From: Planctomycetota bacterium
GTDB taxonomy: Bacteria; Planctomycetota; Phycisphaerae; Phycisphaerales; SM1A02
Direction of reading: 5' to 3'
DNA length: 64,000 nucleotides
NCBI GenBank assembly: GCA_022566535.1
Contig: JADFIR010000002.1
Location: forward strand, 141,776-205,775
Shown here: one piece after another, positions 27,320-35,598 of the stretch
Layout of the letters: every line of letters starts with the position of its first letter
Position numbering within the stretch: the stretch's first letter is position 1
Notes under the pieces: model-generated
The model's input: only the letters and a program-made list of their open reading frames with translations
Databases searched by the model: none
What the model was told of the DNA's origin: nothing
Translations under genes and position numbers: made by a program

Positions 27320-27715
27320 TCAAGCGGGTTGGGCTGATGGTGAGGCGGGCAAGCTGCGCAGGGTGGCGATGAACAACACGAGGAAGACCAGGTCGAGCCA
27401 GGCGAACGGCACCCAAACCATCGGGATGGACCCGAAGAAGAAGTGGCCGAGCACCGTCGTCGCGTAGGCCAGTTTGAACAGGACGCCCATCTTGATGATG
27501 TCGCGATTGCGAGCCGGGGCCTGGGCCACCAGCCAGAAGCCAATGCCGAAGACCGCCACCACCGCTGCCCCCCATTGCACATATCCATCGTGGTTGGGGA
27601 GCGTGATGTCGAGCCAGTTGTACGCCGGCTTGAAGAAAAGGAGAGCACCAAGGCCGAGGATGAGATCGTACAACGCGGCGACGATGAACAAGGGTTTGAT
27701 CCAGTTGGCGGTCAT
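27320..27715 (-). CDS. Small four-helix membrane protein
   Basis: Protein of 131 residues with about four membrane helices: IKPLFIVAALYDLILGLGAL, YVQWGAAVVAVFGIGFWLVA, MGVLFKLAYATTVLGHFFFG and FAWLDLVFLVLFIATLRSL. The start ATG 27715 overlaps the stop of the upstream membrane-protein gene (ATGA), so the two are probably translated together. The fold resembles small DoxX-like or similar integral membrane proteins, but no catalytic motif is visible. Charged residues in the loops (PARNRDIIK) suggest a topology with both ends in the cytoplasm. Function unknown; the gene is convergent with the B12/MeaB fusion. Confidence 0.7.
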   Translation of the reverse strand: MTANWIKPLFIVAALYDLILGLGALLFFKPAYNWLDITLPNHDGYVQWGAAVVAVFGIGFWLVAQAPARNRDIIKMGVLFKLAYATTVLGHFFFGSIPMVWVPFAWLDLVFLVLFIATLRSLPASPSAQPA

Positions 27716-28221
27716 TGGCTGACTCCTTGTGTACTCGAGCCCTGGCCCTGGACCGGGCCCCGGCCAGCAGGCGGCGACTCACCGCCTGATCGTGGGCTGC
27801 GCAGCATTCGTACGGTGGCGATCGCCAGCAACACCACGCCGACGGCGAGGAGTGCAAGGGGGAAAGCGTCGGTGGTCTTGTAAACGCCGCCGAGGTGTTG
27901 CATGGTCTCGACGAGGCGTGGCTCGGCGGCGATCATCGGCGCCAGCCAGTGGTTGATCAGCAGCCAGAGAATGCCTACATCCACGCCCAGGACACCCCAT
28001 AGCGTCAGTTGAAAGAAACCGCCGCCCCGGAAGACCCGCAGCGCGCACTCCATCATCACGATCGCGGTCAACGCCAGCCCGAGGCTGATCAGGACGCCAG
28101 TGGGAACGACTCTGGCCAGAAGTGAGGTCTGACCGCTCAACACGCACACCACCGCCAGGCCGATGATCCAGCCAAGGAAGCCGATGGTCATTCCGATGTA
28201 TCCGGCGAGCTTGCCCTTCAC
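27712..28221 (-). CDS. Membrane protein of unknown function
   Basis: Protein of 169 residues with hydrophobic segments at about residues 5-30 (IGMTIGFLGWIIGLAVVCVL), 38-60 (VPTGVLISLGLALTAIVMME), 75-95 (LTLWGVLGVDVGILWLLINH) and 120-140 (FPLALLAVGVVLLAIATVRM). The C-terminal 30 residues are a soluble tail rich in Gly, Pro, Ser and Gln. No known family is recognised. It overlaps the following gene by four bases, and the pair probably forms a small operon encoding two membrane proteins of one complex; that is inference from the coupling only. Confidence 0.65.
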   Translation of the reverse strand: MKGKLAGYIGMTIGFLGWIIGLAVVCVLSGQTSLLARVVPTGVLISLGLALTAIVMMECALRVFRGGGFFQLTLWGVLGVDVGILWLLINHWLAPMIAAEPRLVETMQHLGGVYKTTDAFPLALLAVGVVLLAIATVRMLRSPRSGGESPPAGRGPVQGQGSSTQGVSQ

Positions 28222-28508
28222 GAAGTTGCCTCCATAGCCGTGGTGGGTGAAATGGCGGGACTGCCGCGGGGCGCTCGGCGTTCGCTCACTCCGTGGTCAG
28301 TGATCTACGCTCGTCGAACCGCCACAGGCCGGCGGCGCGGGCCGGATACGCCGGTCTCGCGCCTTGGACGACAAATCGATGAGCAACTGCCGTGACCATG
28401 CTCGCTAAAGGGTAGGTCGCTTCGGCGCGCTCGTCAGCTTGTAGGGTCCGATTCGCGGACCGAGCTTCTTCTTTCAATGACCGGACATGGTGTCCCGCGC
28501 AGCGGACC
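28222..28508. other. Intergenic stretch with no gene
   Basis: About 287 bases between the membrane-protein pair and the MmgE/PrpD gene. Short open frames here show no family resemblance and no good ribosome site. The half next to MmgE/PrpD is occupied by a double-hairpin repeat described separately; the rest shows nothing recognisable. It should hold the promoter of the membrane-protein pair, which is transcribed leftwards from 28221, but no convincing -35/-10 pair was identified. Confidence 0.5.
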
Positions 28509-28512
28509 CTAC
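28441..28512. repeat. Palindromic double-hairpin element (MITE/REP-like)
   Basis: The ends GTAGGGTCCG (28441-28450) and CGGACCCTAC (28503-28512) are perfect 10-bp inverted repeats. Inside, GGTCCG-ATTCG-CGGACC forms a hairpin of its own and the right half can form an imperfect one, so the element looks like two back-to-back hairpins of about 72 bases in all. The right end overlaps the last codon and the TAG stop (28509-28511) of the MmgE/PrpD gene on the minus strand. This layout resembles non-autonomous palindromic repeats, but the copy number in the genome is unknown. Confidence 0.6.
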
Positions 28513-30071
28513 TCCAGGCGCTCGCGGTCGAGGATCTCGAAATCGTAGAGCCCTTGCAGCTGCGCGGCGGAAAGGTTCGGCAGGGTATTGAAGCGGTTGA
28601 TGATCGCATCCGGGTCATGCACCGCGAGTGAGCCGAGCATCTGCCATTTGGCGCCTAAGAGCTCCGCCAAATTGGCCGTGGTGTTGCGGGCGTGTCCGGC
28701 GGGGTACATCACCAACCCGCTGTCATAGATTTGACCATCCGTCGTGGTGATGATGAGCGAGGTGGGGATGCCATCGGGGTACTTCGCATCGTATTGCGGC
28801 CCGCCGTGGGCGAAGGTGATCTTCTCCATGAGCAGGCGCGTGGAATGATCGAAGATCGCCTGCTGGGAGTAGTCGAACGGGCTGAGCATCAGCGCTTTCC
28901 AATACTCGTCAGAGGTGTAGCTGGTTCCACCTCGGCTTGCCCGCTTCGCGAGCTCAATCGCTTTGCGCAGTGTCGTGGCGATGATGTAGACCATGGAGTG
29001 GTCGGCGGATTGGCGGGTCTGCGGGTCGCGCTTGGCCGGGTCGCCGATGATGCCAAAGGCCGGTTCGTAGGCGATGATTTTGATCGACGCGATCTTCTGC
29101 GGTTCTTCCAGGAGCTGCGGGTGCTCGACGAGCAGGTTGAGAAGACCTTGCAGCGCCCCGGCCGATTGATGTTCGTACAGGCCAAGCTTGAAGTGCATGC
29201 CCATGACGGCGAAGTCCTCGCCGCGATGGGTCAGCACCAGATCAAAGGGGCTGTCGCCATCAGTCGGCTCAAACTGACGCCAGATCGCTTCGGGATTGCG
29301 GAAGATGTCAGCCGGCCCGACGAATCCTCGCATCGCCCGCTGCATCGAGAGCACGGCGACTTCGGTGCTGATCGCTGCGGAAGCGCCTTTGGAATCCGAG
29401 AGCTGGCTGCCGGACCGGATCGCCCGCCAAGGGATGTAGTGGGCGACGACCATGCCGATCGCCGATTCGATTTGCTGGGGTGCCGCGCCGAGCATGGCCC
29501 CGTAGGTCGCAGCCGACGCGATCGCCCCGTGCACGACGTGATCGATCTTGTACGACTTGAGGCTGAAGGCCTCGGCAAGGCGACCGCGGATCTCATCCAG
29601 CAGCACCATCCCGCGCAGCGCATAGGCGCCGTCCCTGCTGGCGCGTTGCGCGGCCGCGATGGCGACGGGGTAGAAGTCGTTGTGGCCGAACTCGCCGGCT
29701 GTGTGGCCAAGCTTGGGGTTGTAACCGAAGTTCGTGCCGTTGGCGTCCCACTCCCGCACCGCTGCACAGTTGGCGACGATCGCCTTCTCGGGCGCTACCC
29801 GCTTGGCGGAGCCGAAGATCGGAACACCGTCAAGCCGTTCATACTCCAGCGCTTCATCGCGCAGGACGGTCGGCGCGTTCGTGGCCATCGCGATGGCCGA
29901 GATCCCACAAATCACACTATCGGTGAAGAACATCACCGTGCGGTCGAGGACGCTCGCATCCGGCTCGCCGATCGTGCCAGTCATAAAGTCGACCGCAAAC
30001 TCACCGATCCCCAGCGCTTGGTTGGAATCGCGAGCTATCTTCACTGACGATGTTGTGGCTTGTGTCGTCAT
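28509..30071 (-). CDS. MmgE/PrpD family protein (2-methylcitrate dehydratase-like)
   Basis: Protein of 520 residues from ATG 30071. It matches the MmgE/PrpD family in layout: an alpha-helical N-terminal domain with FFTDSVICGISAIAMATN, the region AVREWDANGTNFGYNPKLGHTAG, HNDFYPVAIAAAQ, then SYKIDHVVHGAIASAATYGA and QQIESAIGMVVAHYIPWRAIR, followed by a C-terminal domain with IASIKIIAYEPAF. PrpD enzymes dehydrate 2-methylcitrate in propionate breakdown; other members act on related acids such as cis-aconitate. No methylcitrate synthase or lyase lies beside it, so the substrate cannot be fixed. The stop codon lies inside a palindromic repeat. Cytoplasmic. Confidence 0.87.
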   Translation of the reverse strand: MTTQATTSSVKIARDSNQALGIGEFAVDFMTGTIGEPDASVLDRTVMFFTDSVICGISAIAMATNAPTVLRDEALEYERLDGVPIFGSAKRVAPEKAIVANCAAVREWDANGTNFGYNPKLGHTAGEFGHNDFYPVAIAAAQRASRDGAYALRGMVLLDEIRGRLAEAFSLKSYKIDHVVHGAIASAATYGAMLGAAPQQIESAIGMVVAHYIPWRAIRSGSQLSDSKGASAAISTEVAVLSMQRAMRGFVGPADIFRNPEAIWRQFEPTDGDSPFDLVLTHRGEDFAVMGMHFKLGLYEHQSAGALQGLLNLLVEHPQLLEEPQKIASIKIIAYEPAFGIIGDPAKRDPQTRQSADHSMVYIIATTLRKAIELAKRASRGGTSYTSDEYWKALMLSPFDYSQQAIFDHSTRLLMEKITFAHGGPQYDAKYPDGIPTSLIITTTDGQIYDSGLVMYPAGHARNTTANLAELLGAKWQMLGSLAVHDPDAIINRFNTLPNLSAAQLQGLYDFEILDRERLE

Positions 30072-30204
30072 GGCAGGTGCGAACTTGAAGCGTGGGCATC
30101 GTTGAAGGAGCGATGGCGAAGGGGGACATAGCCCGCAGCCATAGGCAAGGTTGGCTGCTATGATATAGCTCGATGGAGCCCCGGCCGATGGCCGATATCC
30201 AACG

Positions 30205-30438
30205 ATGGTGAGCCAGAACCCAAGATCTTACACAGTGAGCGACGGCGACCTTGTGCTGCTTTTGCAGGAGGCCGAAGAGGGGGGGTATGTCGTCACTTCG
30301 CCGCTGGACCCACAACTCGTCACCGAGGCTGAGACGATTTCCGAGGCCTTTGCCATGGCTCGTGACGCGATGGAATCTCTGCAAGAATCAAGAGCCAAGC
30401 TCTTTGAGCAACTCAGAGCCTCTGAGGGCGCCGCCTAG
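30205..30438 (+). CDS. HicB-like antitoxin-family small protein
   Basis: Protein of 77 residues from ATG 30205 (a GTG follows at 30208). The segment LVLLLQEAEEGGYVVTSPLDPQLVTEAETISEAFAMARDAM, read in pieces, matches the HicB partial-RNase-H fold: beta-strand, GGYVVT, proline-containing turn, then an acidic helix. HicB proteins neutralise the HicA mRNA interferase. The neighbour on the opposite strand looks like HicA, but the two genes are convergent with stops overlapping in CTAG, unlike the usual co-directional hicAB order. No C-terminal DNA-binding domain is present, so autoregulation by this protein is not supported. It may also be a solitary HicB-family protein. Confidence 0.6.
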   Translation: MVSQNPRSYTVSDGDLVLLLQEAEEGGYVVTSPLDPQLVTEAETISEAFAMARDAMESLQESRAKLFEQLRASEGAA

Positions 30439-30632
30439 ACGGGCGACGGCACCTCGGGCTTCTCACCAATCGCCCTGACTGTTCCCCACTTCAGCTCGTT
30501 ATGCCGCGGTACCGACACTTGCCGCAGTGTCTTGGCGTTTATCCAAACATCGTGCCGACCACCGTGGTGATGCAGCTCGCATCCATGCTCACGGAGATGT
30601 TTCTCAAGGTCGCGACGCTTCACGATTCGCAC
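30435..30632 (-). CDS. HicA-like toxin-family small protein
   Basis: Protein of 65 residues, MRIVKRRDLEKHLREHGCEL, with GGRHDVWINA and VSVPRHNELKWGTVRAI. This is the double-stranded-RNA-binding-like fold of HicA/YcfA proteins: an N-terminal helix, G-x-H followed by a strand, then VPRH-x-E-x-x-x-GT-x-R-x-I. HicA toxins cleave mRNA, with the histidine in the G-x-H strand as the catalytic residue (His27 here). The gene is convergent with the HicB-like gene and its TAG stop is the complement of the HicB stop. Whether it is active is unknown; the end PEVPSPV differs from the usual helix. Confidence 0.65.
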   Translation of the reverse strand: MRIVKRRDLEKHLREHGCELHHHGGRHDVWINAKTLRQVSVPRHNELKWGTVRAIGEKPEVPSPV

Positions 30633-30733
30633 TCCATGCGACGCGAGAATCTTCTCTAAACCTTGTAATCCACAGCCAAGGGCTTGAGGAACGCCGCGAT
30701 CCTTTCAGTCTTCTGTGATGTCGGGTCCCTTAT

Positions 30734-30951
30734 CTACCGGTTAAACCGATGTTGTGTCAGTAGTTTATGCAAAGACGACCCGCCGGGGAGGCCGCGGTGG
30801 CCTTGGCCCAAAGCGAGATCGATTGTGCTCCACCTTTCCTGCCAGCCACCAAGCCGGATCCATTGCTGGGCCATTTTGCTCTGCGGCGATAGTGCGCATC
30901 GGCCCAGGCCAGAATCTGGGTGATCGTCAATCGAGTTTGCTTCGCTTGCAT
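30734..30951 (-). pseudogene. Frameshifted small conserved planctomycete-type protein
   Basis: Two minus-strand frames join into one protein. The frame from 30951 reads MQAKQTRLTITQILAWADAH and AKWPSNGSGLVAG; after about base 30830 the sense continues one frame over as WSTIDLALGQGHRGLPGG, ending SSLHKLLTQHRFNR at 30734. The combined pattern (LTxxQILAWADAHxxRxxxWP...W..ID.AL..G.RGLPGGSSL..LL) is one I recognise as a common short planctomycete protein, often encoded within or next to mobile or restriction-like genes. The break is a single-base shift near the AGRKGG/ERWST region. It could be a genuine pseudogene or a sequencing error. No function is known for the intact family. Confidence 0.6.
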
Positions 30952-31012
30952 GCCGTGCGTGTCGAGCTACTCGTGGGGACTGTACGATCGCCCGCCTGAA
31001 CACGACGGCGAG

Positions 31013-32008
31013 TCAGTCGGCGATCAGATGCTCCAGCACGTGATCGACCTCGGCGGCTGAGCCCATGATCACGGGCGTGCGCTGGTGCAGGCCCGTCGGC
31101 TGGATGTCCACAATGCGCTGCGCGCCGGCGACGGCTTTGCCGCCCGCCTGTTCCACGATCATCGCCATCGGGCTCGCCTCGTACATCAGTCGCAGCTTCC
31201 CTTGTGGGCTCCTCTGCGTCGGCGGATAGAGAAACACCCCGCCCTGGACCAGGATTCGATGGATGTCGGCCACCATGGTCCCGATGTATCGGCTGGAGTA
31301 ACCCTTCGTATGGACCCAGTCCAGGTAGCGTTGGTATCCGGCTGGGAAATCGGCACGGTACGCCTCGTTTATCGAATAGCTCTTGGCTGACTCGGGAATG
31401 CGCAGGTTCTGTTGAACCAGAATGAACGCGCCGACGGCGGGATCGAGCACGAACAGGTTCACCCCGTGGCCGGTGGTGAGCACGAACACGCACGATGAGC
31501 CGTAGAGCATGTACCCGGCGGCGACCTGTTTCGTGCCTGGCTGCAGGATCGATGTTTCAATGGGGTCGGCTTGGGTGTCGTGGCGGAGAATGCTGAAGAT
31601 TGTTCCCACGCTCACGCACGCATCAAGGTTCGAGGAGCCGTCCAACGGATCGAACAGGACGCAGTATGGCCGATCCACCTTGGTCTGAAGGATGATTGGT
31701 TGTTCGTTTTCTTCTGAGGCGAGGACGGCCACACCGGCTCGTTGGCCGAGGGCACGCAGTAAGATTTCGTTGGCGATCACGTCGAGCTTTTGCTGTGTGT
31801 CGCCGGTGATGTTCTTCGAGCCCAGCGTGCCCAGGACATCTTCAATGCGGGCCCGGCGGATCTTGCTGGCGATGATCTTCGCCGAAAGCGTCATCGCCCA
31901 GAGGATCCACGAAAGGGCACCCGTGGCCCCGGGATGCCGCGATTCCTCGGCCAGGATGTGGCTCTCAAGGGTCGCCAGGTTGTCCGCGGCAGGGTTCAGG
32001 TCGCTCAT
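31013..32008 (-). CDS. fbp: Fructose-1,6-bisphosphatase, class I
   Basis: Hydrolyses fructose-1,6-bisphosphate to fructose-6-phosphate in gluconeogenesis. The 331-residue protein has the class I signatures: metal-binding ASEENE (about 97-102), FDPLDGSSNLD (about 119-129, the catalytic metal site), the substrate segment YIGTMVADIHRILVQGGVFLYP, and GKLRLMYEASPMAMIVEQAGG. Length matches the usual 330-340 residues. It is divergent from the thiolase gene, with about 240 bases between the starts. Nothing unusual is seen in the sequence. Cytoplasmic, Mg-dependent, by family knowledge. Confidence 0.96.
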   Translation of the reverse strand: MSDLNPAADNLATLESHILAEESRHPGATGALSWILWAMTLSAKIIASKIRRARIEDVLGTLGSKNITGDTQQKLDVIANEILLRALGQRAGVAVLASEENEQPIILQTKVDRPYCVLFDPLDGSSNLDACVSVGTIFSILRHDTQADPIETSILQPGTKQVAAGYMLYGSSCVFVLTTGHGVNLFVLDPAVGAFILVQQNLRIPESAKSYSINEAYRADFPAGYQRYLDWVHTKGYSSRYIGTMVADIHRILVQGGVFLYPPTQRSPQGKLRLMYEASPMAMIVEQAGGKAVAGAQRIVDIQPTGLHQRTPVIMGSAAEVDHVLEHLIAD

Positions 32009-32163
32009 GGCGCAATCACTGATCGAGGTTGGCGGCGGGGCTCAACAACGGCTCGTTGGTTCATCTCCCGGCGGTGCCGCCCGCAGTGTCCGCAACGGGC
32101 AGCTACGATGTCATCGCTCAAGCGACGCACACGAGCGGTGGGACGCGATGCCTGCGATTGTAG

Positions 32164-32208
32164 CGGGCTCAGCCTGCCCGCTGCTTGCGTTGGGTTGCGC
32201 TGAGCCCG
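32164..32208. repeat. Inverted repeat in the fbp-thiolase intergenic region
   Basis: CGGGCTCAGC at 32164-32173 and GCTGAGCCCG at 32199-32208 are perfect 10-bp complements separated by 25 bases. It ends about 42 bases before the thiolase start and could act as an operator or a transcript hairpin, or be another member of the palindromic elements scattered in this window. No copy of the same sequence was found elsewhere here. Confidence 0.45.
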
Positions 32209-32250
32209 GATAAGATTATGCCTTCCGAATCAATTGTGGAGTGATTCGCC

Positions 32251-33426
32251 ATGATTCAACCAGTCATTCTCGCCGCCAAGCGGACGCCGGTGGGCCGGTT
32301 CCTTGGGGGGTTGAGCCGCACGCCCGCGCCTCAGCTTGGAGCGTACGCGATTCAGGCCGTGCTCGAAGAGGTCCCCGCGGCCAAAGACCACGTCGATGAG
32401 GCCATCTTCGGCTGCGCGCTGCAAGCCGGGGTCGGTCAGAATCCCGCCCGGCAAGCCGGGCTCAAAGCGGGGCTGCCCGATACGCTCAACGCTCAGACGA
32501 TCAACAAAGTGTGCGGGTCCGGCCTCCAGTCCGTCATGCTCGCCGCCCAGTCGATCAAGGCCGGCGACAACCAGCTCGTCCTGGCCGGGGGATTTGAGAA
32601 TATGTCGCTGGCGCCTCACATGGACTACCTCCGGACGGGGGTGAAGTTCGGTGATAGCAAGATGATCGACCACATGGTCCACGACGGCCTGTCGTGCCCG
32701 TTTGAAGGCTGGGCCATGGGCTGTGCTGCGAACTACATTGCCCGCAAGCACGGCATCTCACGAAAAGAGCAGGACCGCTTTGCCGCACAATCGCATCACC
32801 GTGCCGCCGAAGCGACCGGCAAATGCTTCTTCAAGCCGGAGATCGTGTCGCTTGCTGCCGAGCAGCTCAAGCAGAAGCAGGGCGTTGAGAACGATGAAGG
32901 TATTCGTGCCGACTCCAGCGTCGAGAAGCTGGCGAAGCTCAAGTCCGTGTTCGACGCCGACGGCACCGTCACCGCGGGCAACGCTTCTCAGATCTCCGAT
33001 GGCGCCGCCGCTCTCATCGTCGCTTCGCCGGCTAAGGCCGAGGAAATCGCCGCTGACCCGATCGCCTGGATCGTGGACTACCACACCGCCGGCGTCGCCC
33101 CCAAGGAGATCTTTGACGCGCCCGCCAAAGGCCTCAAAGCGCTGCTGGCGCGCAACAAGCTGACGATTGACGATATCGATCTCTTTGAGCTCAACGAAGC
33201 ATTCGCCGCCCAGGTGCTGGCGAACATCAACGAGATCGACCTCCCCGAGGCTAAGCTCAACATCTGTGGCGGGGCGATCGCACTCGGTCATCCAATCGGG
33301 GCTTCCGGGGCCCGCGTCCTCACGACCCTGCTGCACCAGATGATCCGCACGGGAGCCCGGCGCGGCATTGCGAGTCTCTGCCTCGGCGGCGGCAACGCCG
33401 TCTCCATGCTCGTGGAGCGGGGGTAA
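32251..33426 (+). CDS. Acetyl-CoA acetyltransferase (thiolase)
   Basis: Protein of 391 residues, the usual length of the family, from ATG 32251 with a GGAGTG ribosome site. The active-site nucleophile is Cys88 in [24 protein letters not shown], the loop [27 protein letters not shown], the active-site His in [17 protein letters not shown] and the second catalytic Cys in [10 protein letters not shown] all match. It condenses two acetyl-CoA or cleaves acetoacetyl-CoA; whether it works in biosynthesis or in degradation cannot be told from context, since no beta-oxidation or polyhydroxyalkanoate genes adjoin it. Cytoplasmic. Confidence 0.95.
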   Translation: MIQPVILAAKRTPVGRFLGGLSRTPAPQLGAYAIQAVLEEVPAAKDHVDEAIFGCALQAGVGQNPARQAGLKAGLPDTLNAQTINKVCGSGLQSVMLAAQSIKAGDNQLVLAGGFENMSLAPHMDYLRTGVKFGDSKMIDHMVHDGLSCPFEGWAMGCAANYIARKHGISRKEQDRFAAQSHHRAAEATGKCFFKPEIVSLAAEQLKQKQGVENDEGIRADSSVEKLAKLKSVFDADGTVTAGNASQISDGAAALIVASPAKAEEIAADPIAWIVDYHTAGVAPKEIFDAPAKGLKALLARNKLTIDDIDLFELNEAFAAQVLANINEIDLPEAKLNICGGAIALGHPIGASGARVLTTLLHQMIRTGARRGIASLCLGGGNAVSMLVERG

Positions 33427-34059
33427 GGGATGGGCGGAATCCCTGGGTTTTTGCTTTCTCAAGAAGGCTCTTTCAACTGAGCCACAGCGTGGCTACGTCT
33501 GGAAGCGGTCTCTCAAAAGACGTGGGAGCGTGATTCCTCGCGTGCACGCGAAAAGCTGGTCATTCGGGCTGAGATAGGCCGTTTTTTTCAGGTGTCAATG
33601 GCCACCAGGGTGGGCAAGCTTTCCAAGCTGCTAAGCGCCAGATGGTGAGGAAGCCAGGAGCTGGACCAAGAGCAACTTTCTTGGGGTTTCCCGGGAGACA
33701 ACCGGCTTCCTGGAGCAAACTGGGTACGAGGAGCCTCCAAACTGGCTCCTTCGTCCGATCCTGCCGACATTTCAGCTCGCAGGGGATGATGAGTCGCCCA
33801 AGCAGGGCGAGATCCACCTGGGTTGGGTCGGCTGATCTCACCAAATCTGGGGATATGTCCCAATCATCGAACGAGAGCTCCTCAGTTCTGACGTCTAGGT
33901 CTGCTAGGGCCCAAATGCCGTACTCATGCGGCGGGGGGACCCTTTCGCGTCGCCACCAGCAAAGAGGAAAAAGGTGGGCACTTCGGGTTTGGCCCGGTAA
34001 TTGATCAGTCGCAGCAAGGCTCGTCTCATTTACCGGGGACGCAGAAATACTTAGCCGTT
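33427..34059. other. Decayed region at the left edge of the AT-richer island
   Basis: No intact gene is seen in these 633 bases. From 33635 one plus frame reads protein-like sequence (EEARSWTKSNFLGVSRE, FLEQTGYEEPPNWLL, SPKQGEIHLGWVG), meets a TGA and continues SHQIWGYVPIIERELLSSDV before more stops. After about 33900 the frame of the following peptidase is open and protein-like (GPKCRTHAAGGPFRVA, HFGFGPVIDQSQQGS). This suggests an upstream coding region broken by frameshifts and stops, or the former N terminus of the peptidase. Base composition starts to fall here compared with the flanks. Confidence 0.45.
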
Positions 34060-35598
34060 GTGAAGGACTACCTTGAATACTACGGTAAGTTGCTTCACTC
34101 CGCTTATGTGGGCAACAAAGACAATGGGGGGCGTAAATCTATTAGACCTACTAGAGAGCAGTTCCTCGTTCCCACACTTGCTCTGAAGCAGGCAATCAAA
34201 GGCGTGACAGAGACTGTTTTCGAGTTGATCCCTCTTATTAAGAGCCTTTGTGATGGGACAACTGATTGCATGCCGTATGCAATCGCCGGGTGGCTTGACT
34301 ATGAGTTTCAATGCATCCGCAAAACGATAAAGACCGGCACCACACGCGATGCGACTTCTGCCGACACAGGCAGGGTCTCGGCATCAGACGCGATTCACCG
34401 AAAAGAAGAACAAGATGGACTTGCCTTGTGTCCCGTTCCGGATGTGAATTTCTTTTATCAGAATCCAGGAGAAGTAGAAGAATTACTGCATGATACGCAC
34501 AAGCATTTGTTAGGATGCGTGGAGTTACTCGGACAAGAGAACTTGCCCGCAAGTCCTACCTCGACTTCTCTGCCGTTCTATATCGGTTATCAATATGCAA
34601 TGGACGAGGATGTATTATTCAATTCAATCCTTTTCCATGAGCTTGGACATCACGTGGCAAAGATGGTTGGCGTTCAAGACAAGCATGGTTCAAGGGTGGC
34701 GGATGGCCTGCACAAATATCTTCCGAGAATCAAGCTTTATCGAAAGTTGCGTCGAGATTCCCCCAGTGCCGCTGAGGATATGAAACTGCGATATGAGGAG
34801 TATGTGCTTAATTGGATCGAGGAATTGTTCTGCGATGCATTTGGTGCTCTAATTGCCGGACCTCAGCTCGCGTTTGCTCTTCGTGACCTCTCTGAGCCAT
34901 TGATTCATGAATGGGCATTCACTGATTCACACCCGGCTTGGCGCTTCAGATTGAATTTCCAATGGAGAGTGTTGAAGAATGCTGGGTGGATCAAGGAACA
35001 AAAGATAAATCCTCGGCCAACGAAGAGGAATCAAAGGGCTTCGGACAAAGGTGGAACAAGTTTGTCATTCATCATCGAGGCCGATGATACCCTTCAAGCA
35101 TTGAAGCCGGGCGAGGTCCCCAGCTATGCTGGCTGGTACTGGGTCGAAGAGAAAATGCGTGTTGATAGGATAATAGCATTCGCAATCAAAATGCTCGATG
35201 AACGACTAGACGATATTGAAGCAAGCGCGAGAGAATGTGTCCATGATGCAGACGAAAGAGCAGCTTCCTTTTGGCAGGATGGGCCTGCCGTTCATGGTGC
35301 TTTCCTTGATCTCCTTGTGCCTTCAACAATAGCGTTATCATCAAACAGAGAAAGCTTGGAAAGGAAAGAAGAATCTAGACGGAACGCGCAGCCGACTAGG
35401 ATCATTCGCCCGCACCCAACGACTGTCATCAATGTGGCGCGTATAATCTATGAAGATGGTTGTCGTGGGTTGAAGGAACGTTGGCCTAAGGGTAACCAAG
35501 ATAATGCGCCGTACCGAGTCCAGCAACACATCGAGCGCCGGCTCTCGGCGTGGACACAAAAGGCTGTCAGCGACTGGTTCCTCTACAGAGGACGGTAG
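34060..35598 (+). CDS. HEXXH (gluzincin-like) metallopeptidase-like protein
   Basis: Protein of 512 residues read from GTG 34060; the frame is open further upstream but has no other start, so the true N terminus is uncertain. The zinc motif is NSILFHELGHHVAKMVG (His193, Glu194, His197), and about 58 residues later WIEELFCDAFGALIAG supplies a likely third ligand Glu255 with Asp259, the ExxxD pattern of gluzincins. HPAWRFRLNF follows. The rest matches nothing I recognise. No signal peptide or membrane helix is evident, so it is probably cytoplasmic. The gene is AT-richer and differs in codon use from its neighbours, and its end overlaps the dCTP-deaminase-like gene by 95 bases, suggesting a transferred two-gene unit. 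Confidence 0.7.
   Translation: MKDYLEYYGKLLHSAYVGNKDNGGRKSIRPTREQFLVPTLALKQAIKGVTETVFELIPLIKSLCDGTTDCMPYAIAGWLDYEFQCIRKTIKTGTTRDATSADTGRVSASDAIHRKEEQDGLALCPVPDVNFFYQNPGEVEELLHDTHKHLLGCVELLGQENLPASPTSTSLPFYIGYQYAMDEDVLFNSILFHELGHHVAKMVGVQDKHGSRVADGLHKYLPRIKLYRKLRRDSPSAAEDMKLRYEEYVLNWIEELFCDAFGALIAGPQLAFALRDLSEPLIHEWAFTDSHPAWRFRLNFQWRVLKNAGWIKEQKINPRPTKRNQRASDKGGTSLSFIIEADDTLQALKPGEVPSYAGWYWVEEKMRVDRIIAFAIKMLDERLDDIEASARECVHDADERAASFWQDGPAVHGAFLDLLVPSTIALSSNRESLERKEESRRNAQPTRIIRPHPTTVINVARIIYEDGCRGLKERWPKGNQDNAPYRVQQHIERRLSAWTQKAVSDWFLYRGR

Noticed and set aside
28692..30047. A 451-residue plus frame opposite MmgE/PrpD
   Set aside because: Long open frames on the opposite strand of high-GC genes are common; this one runs exactly antisense to a clear MmgE/PrpD gene and shows no domain.
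33642..34004. A 120-residue plus frame in the decayed region
   Set aside because: Rich in Ser, Arg and Gly and of low complexity. The neighbouring frames read more protein-like, so this was not called as a gene.
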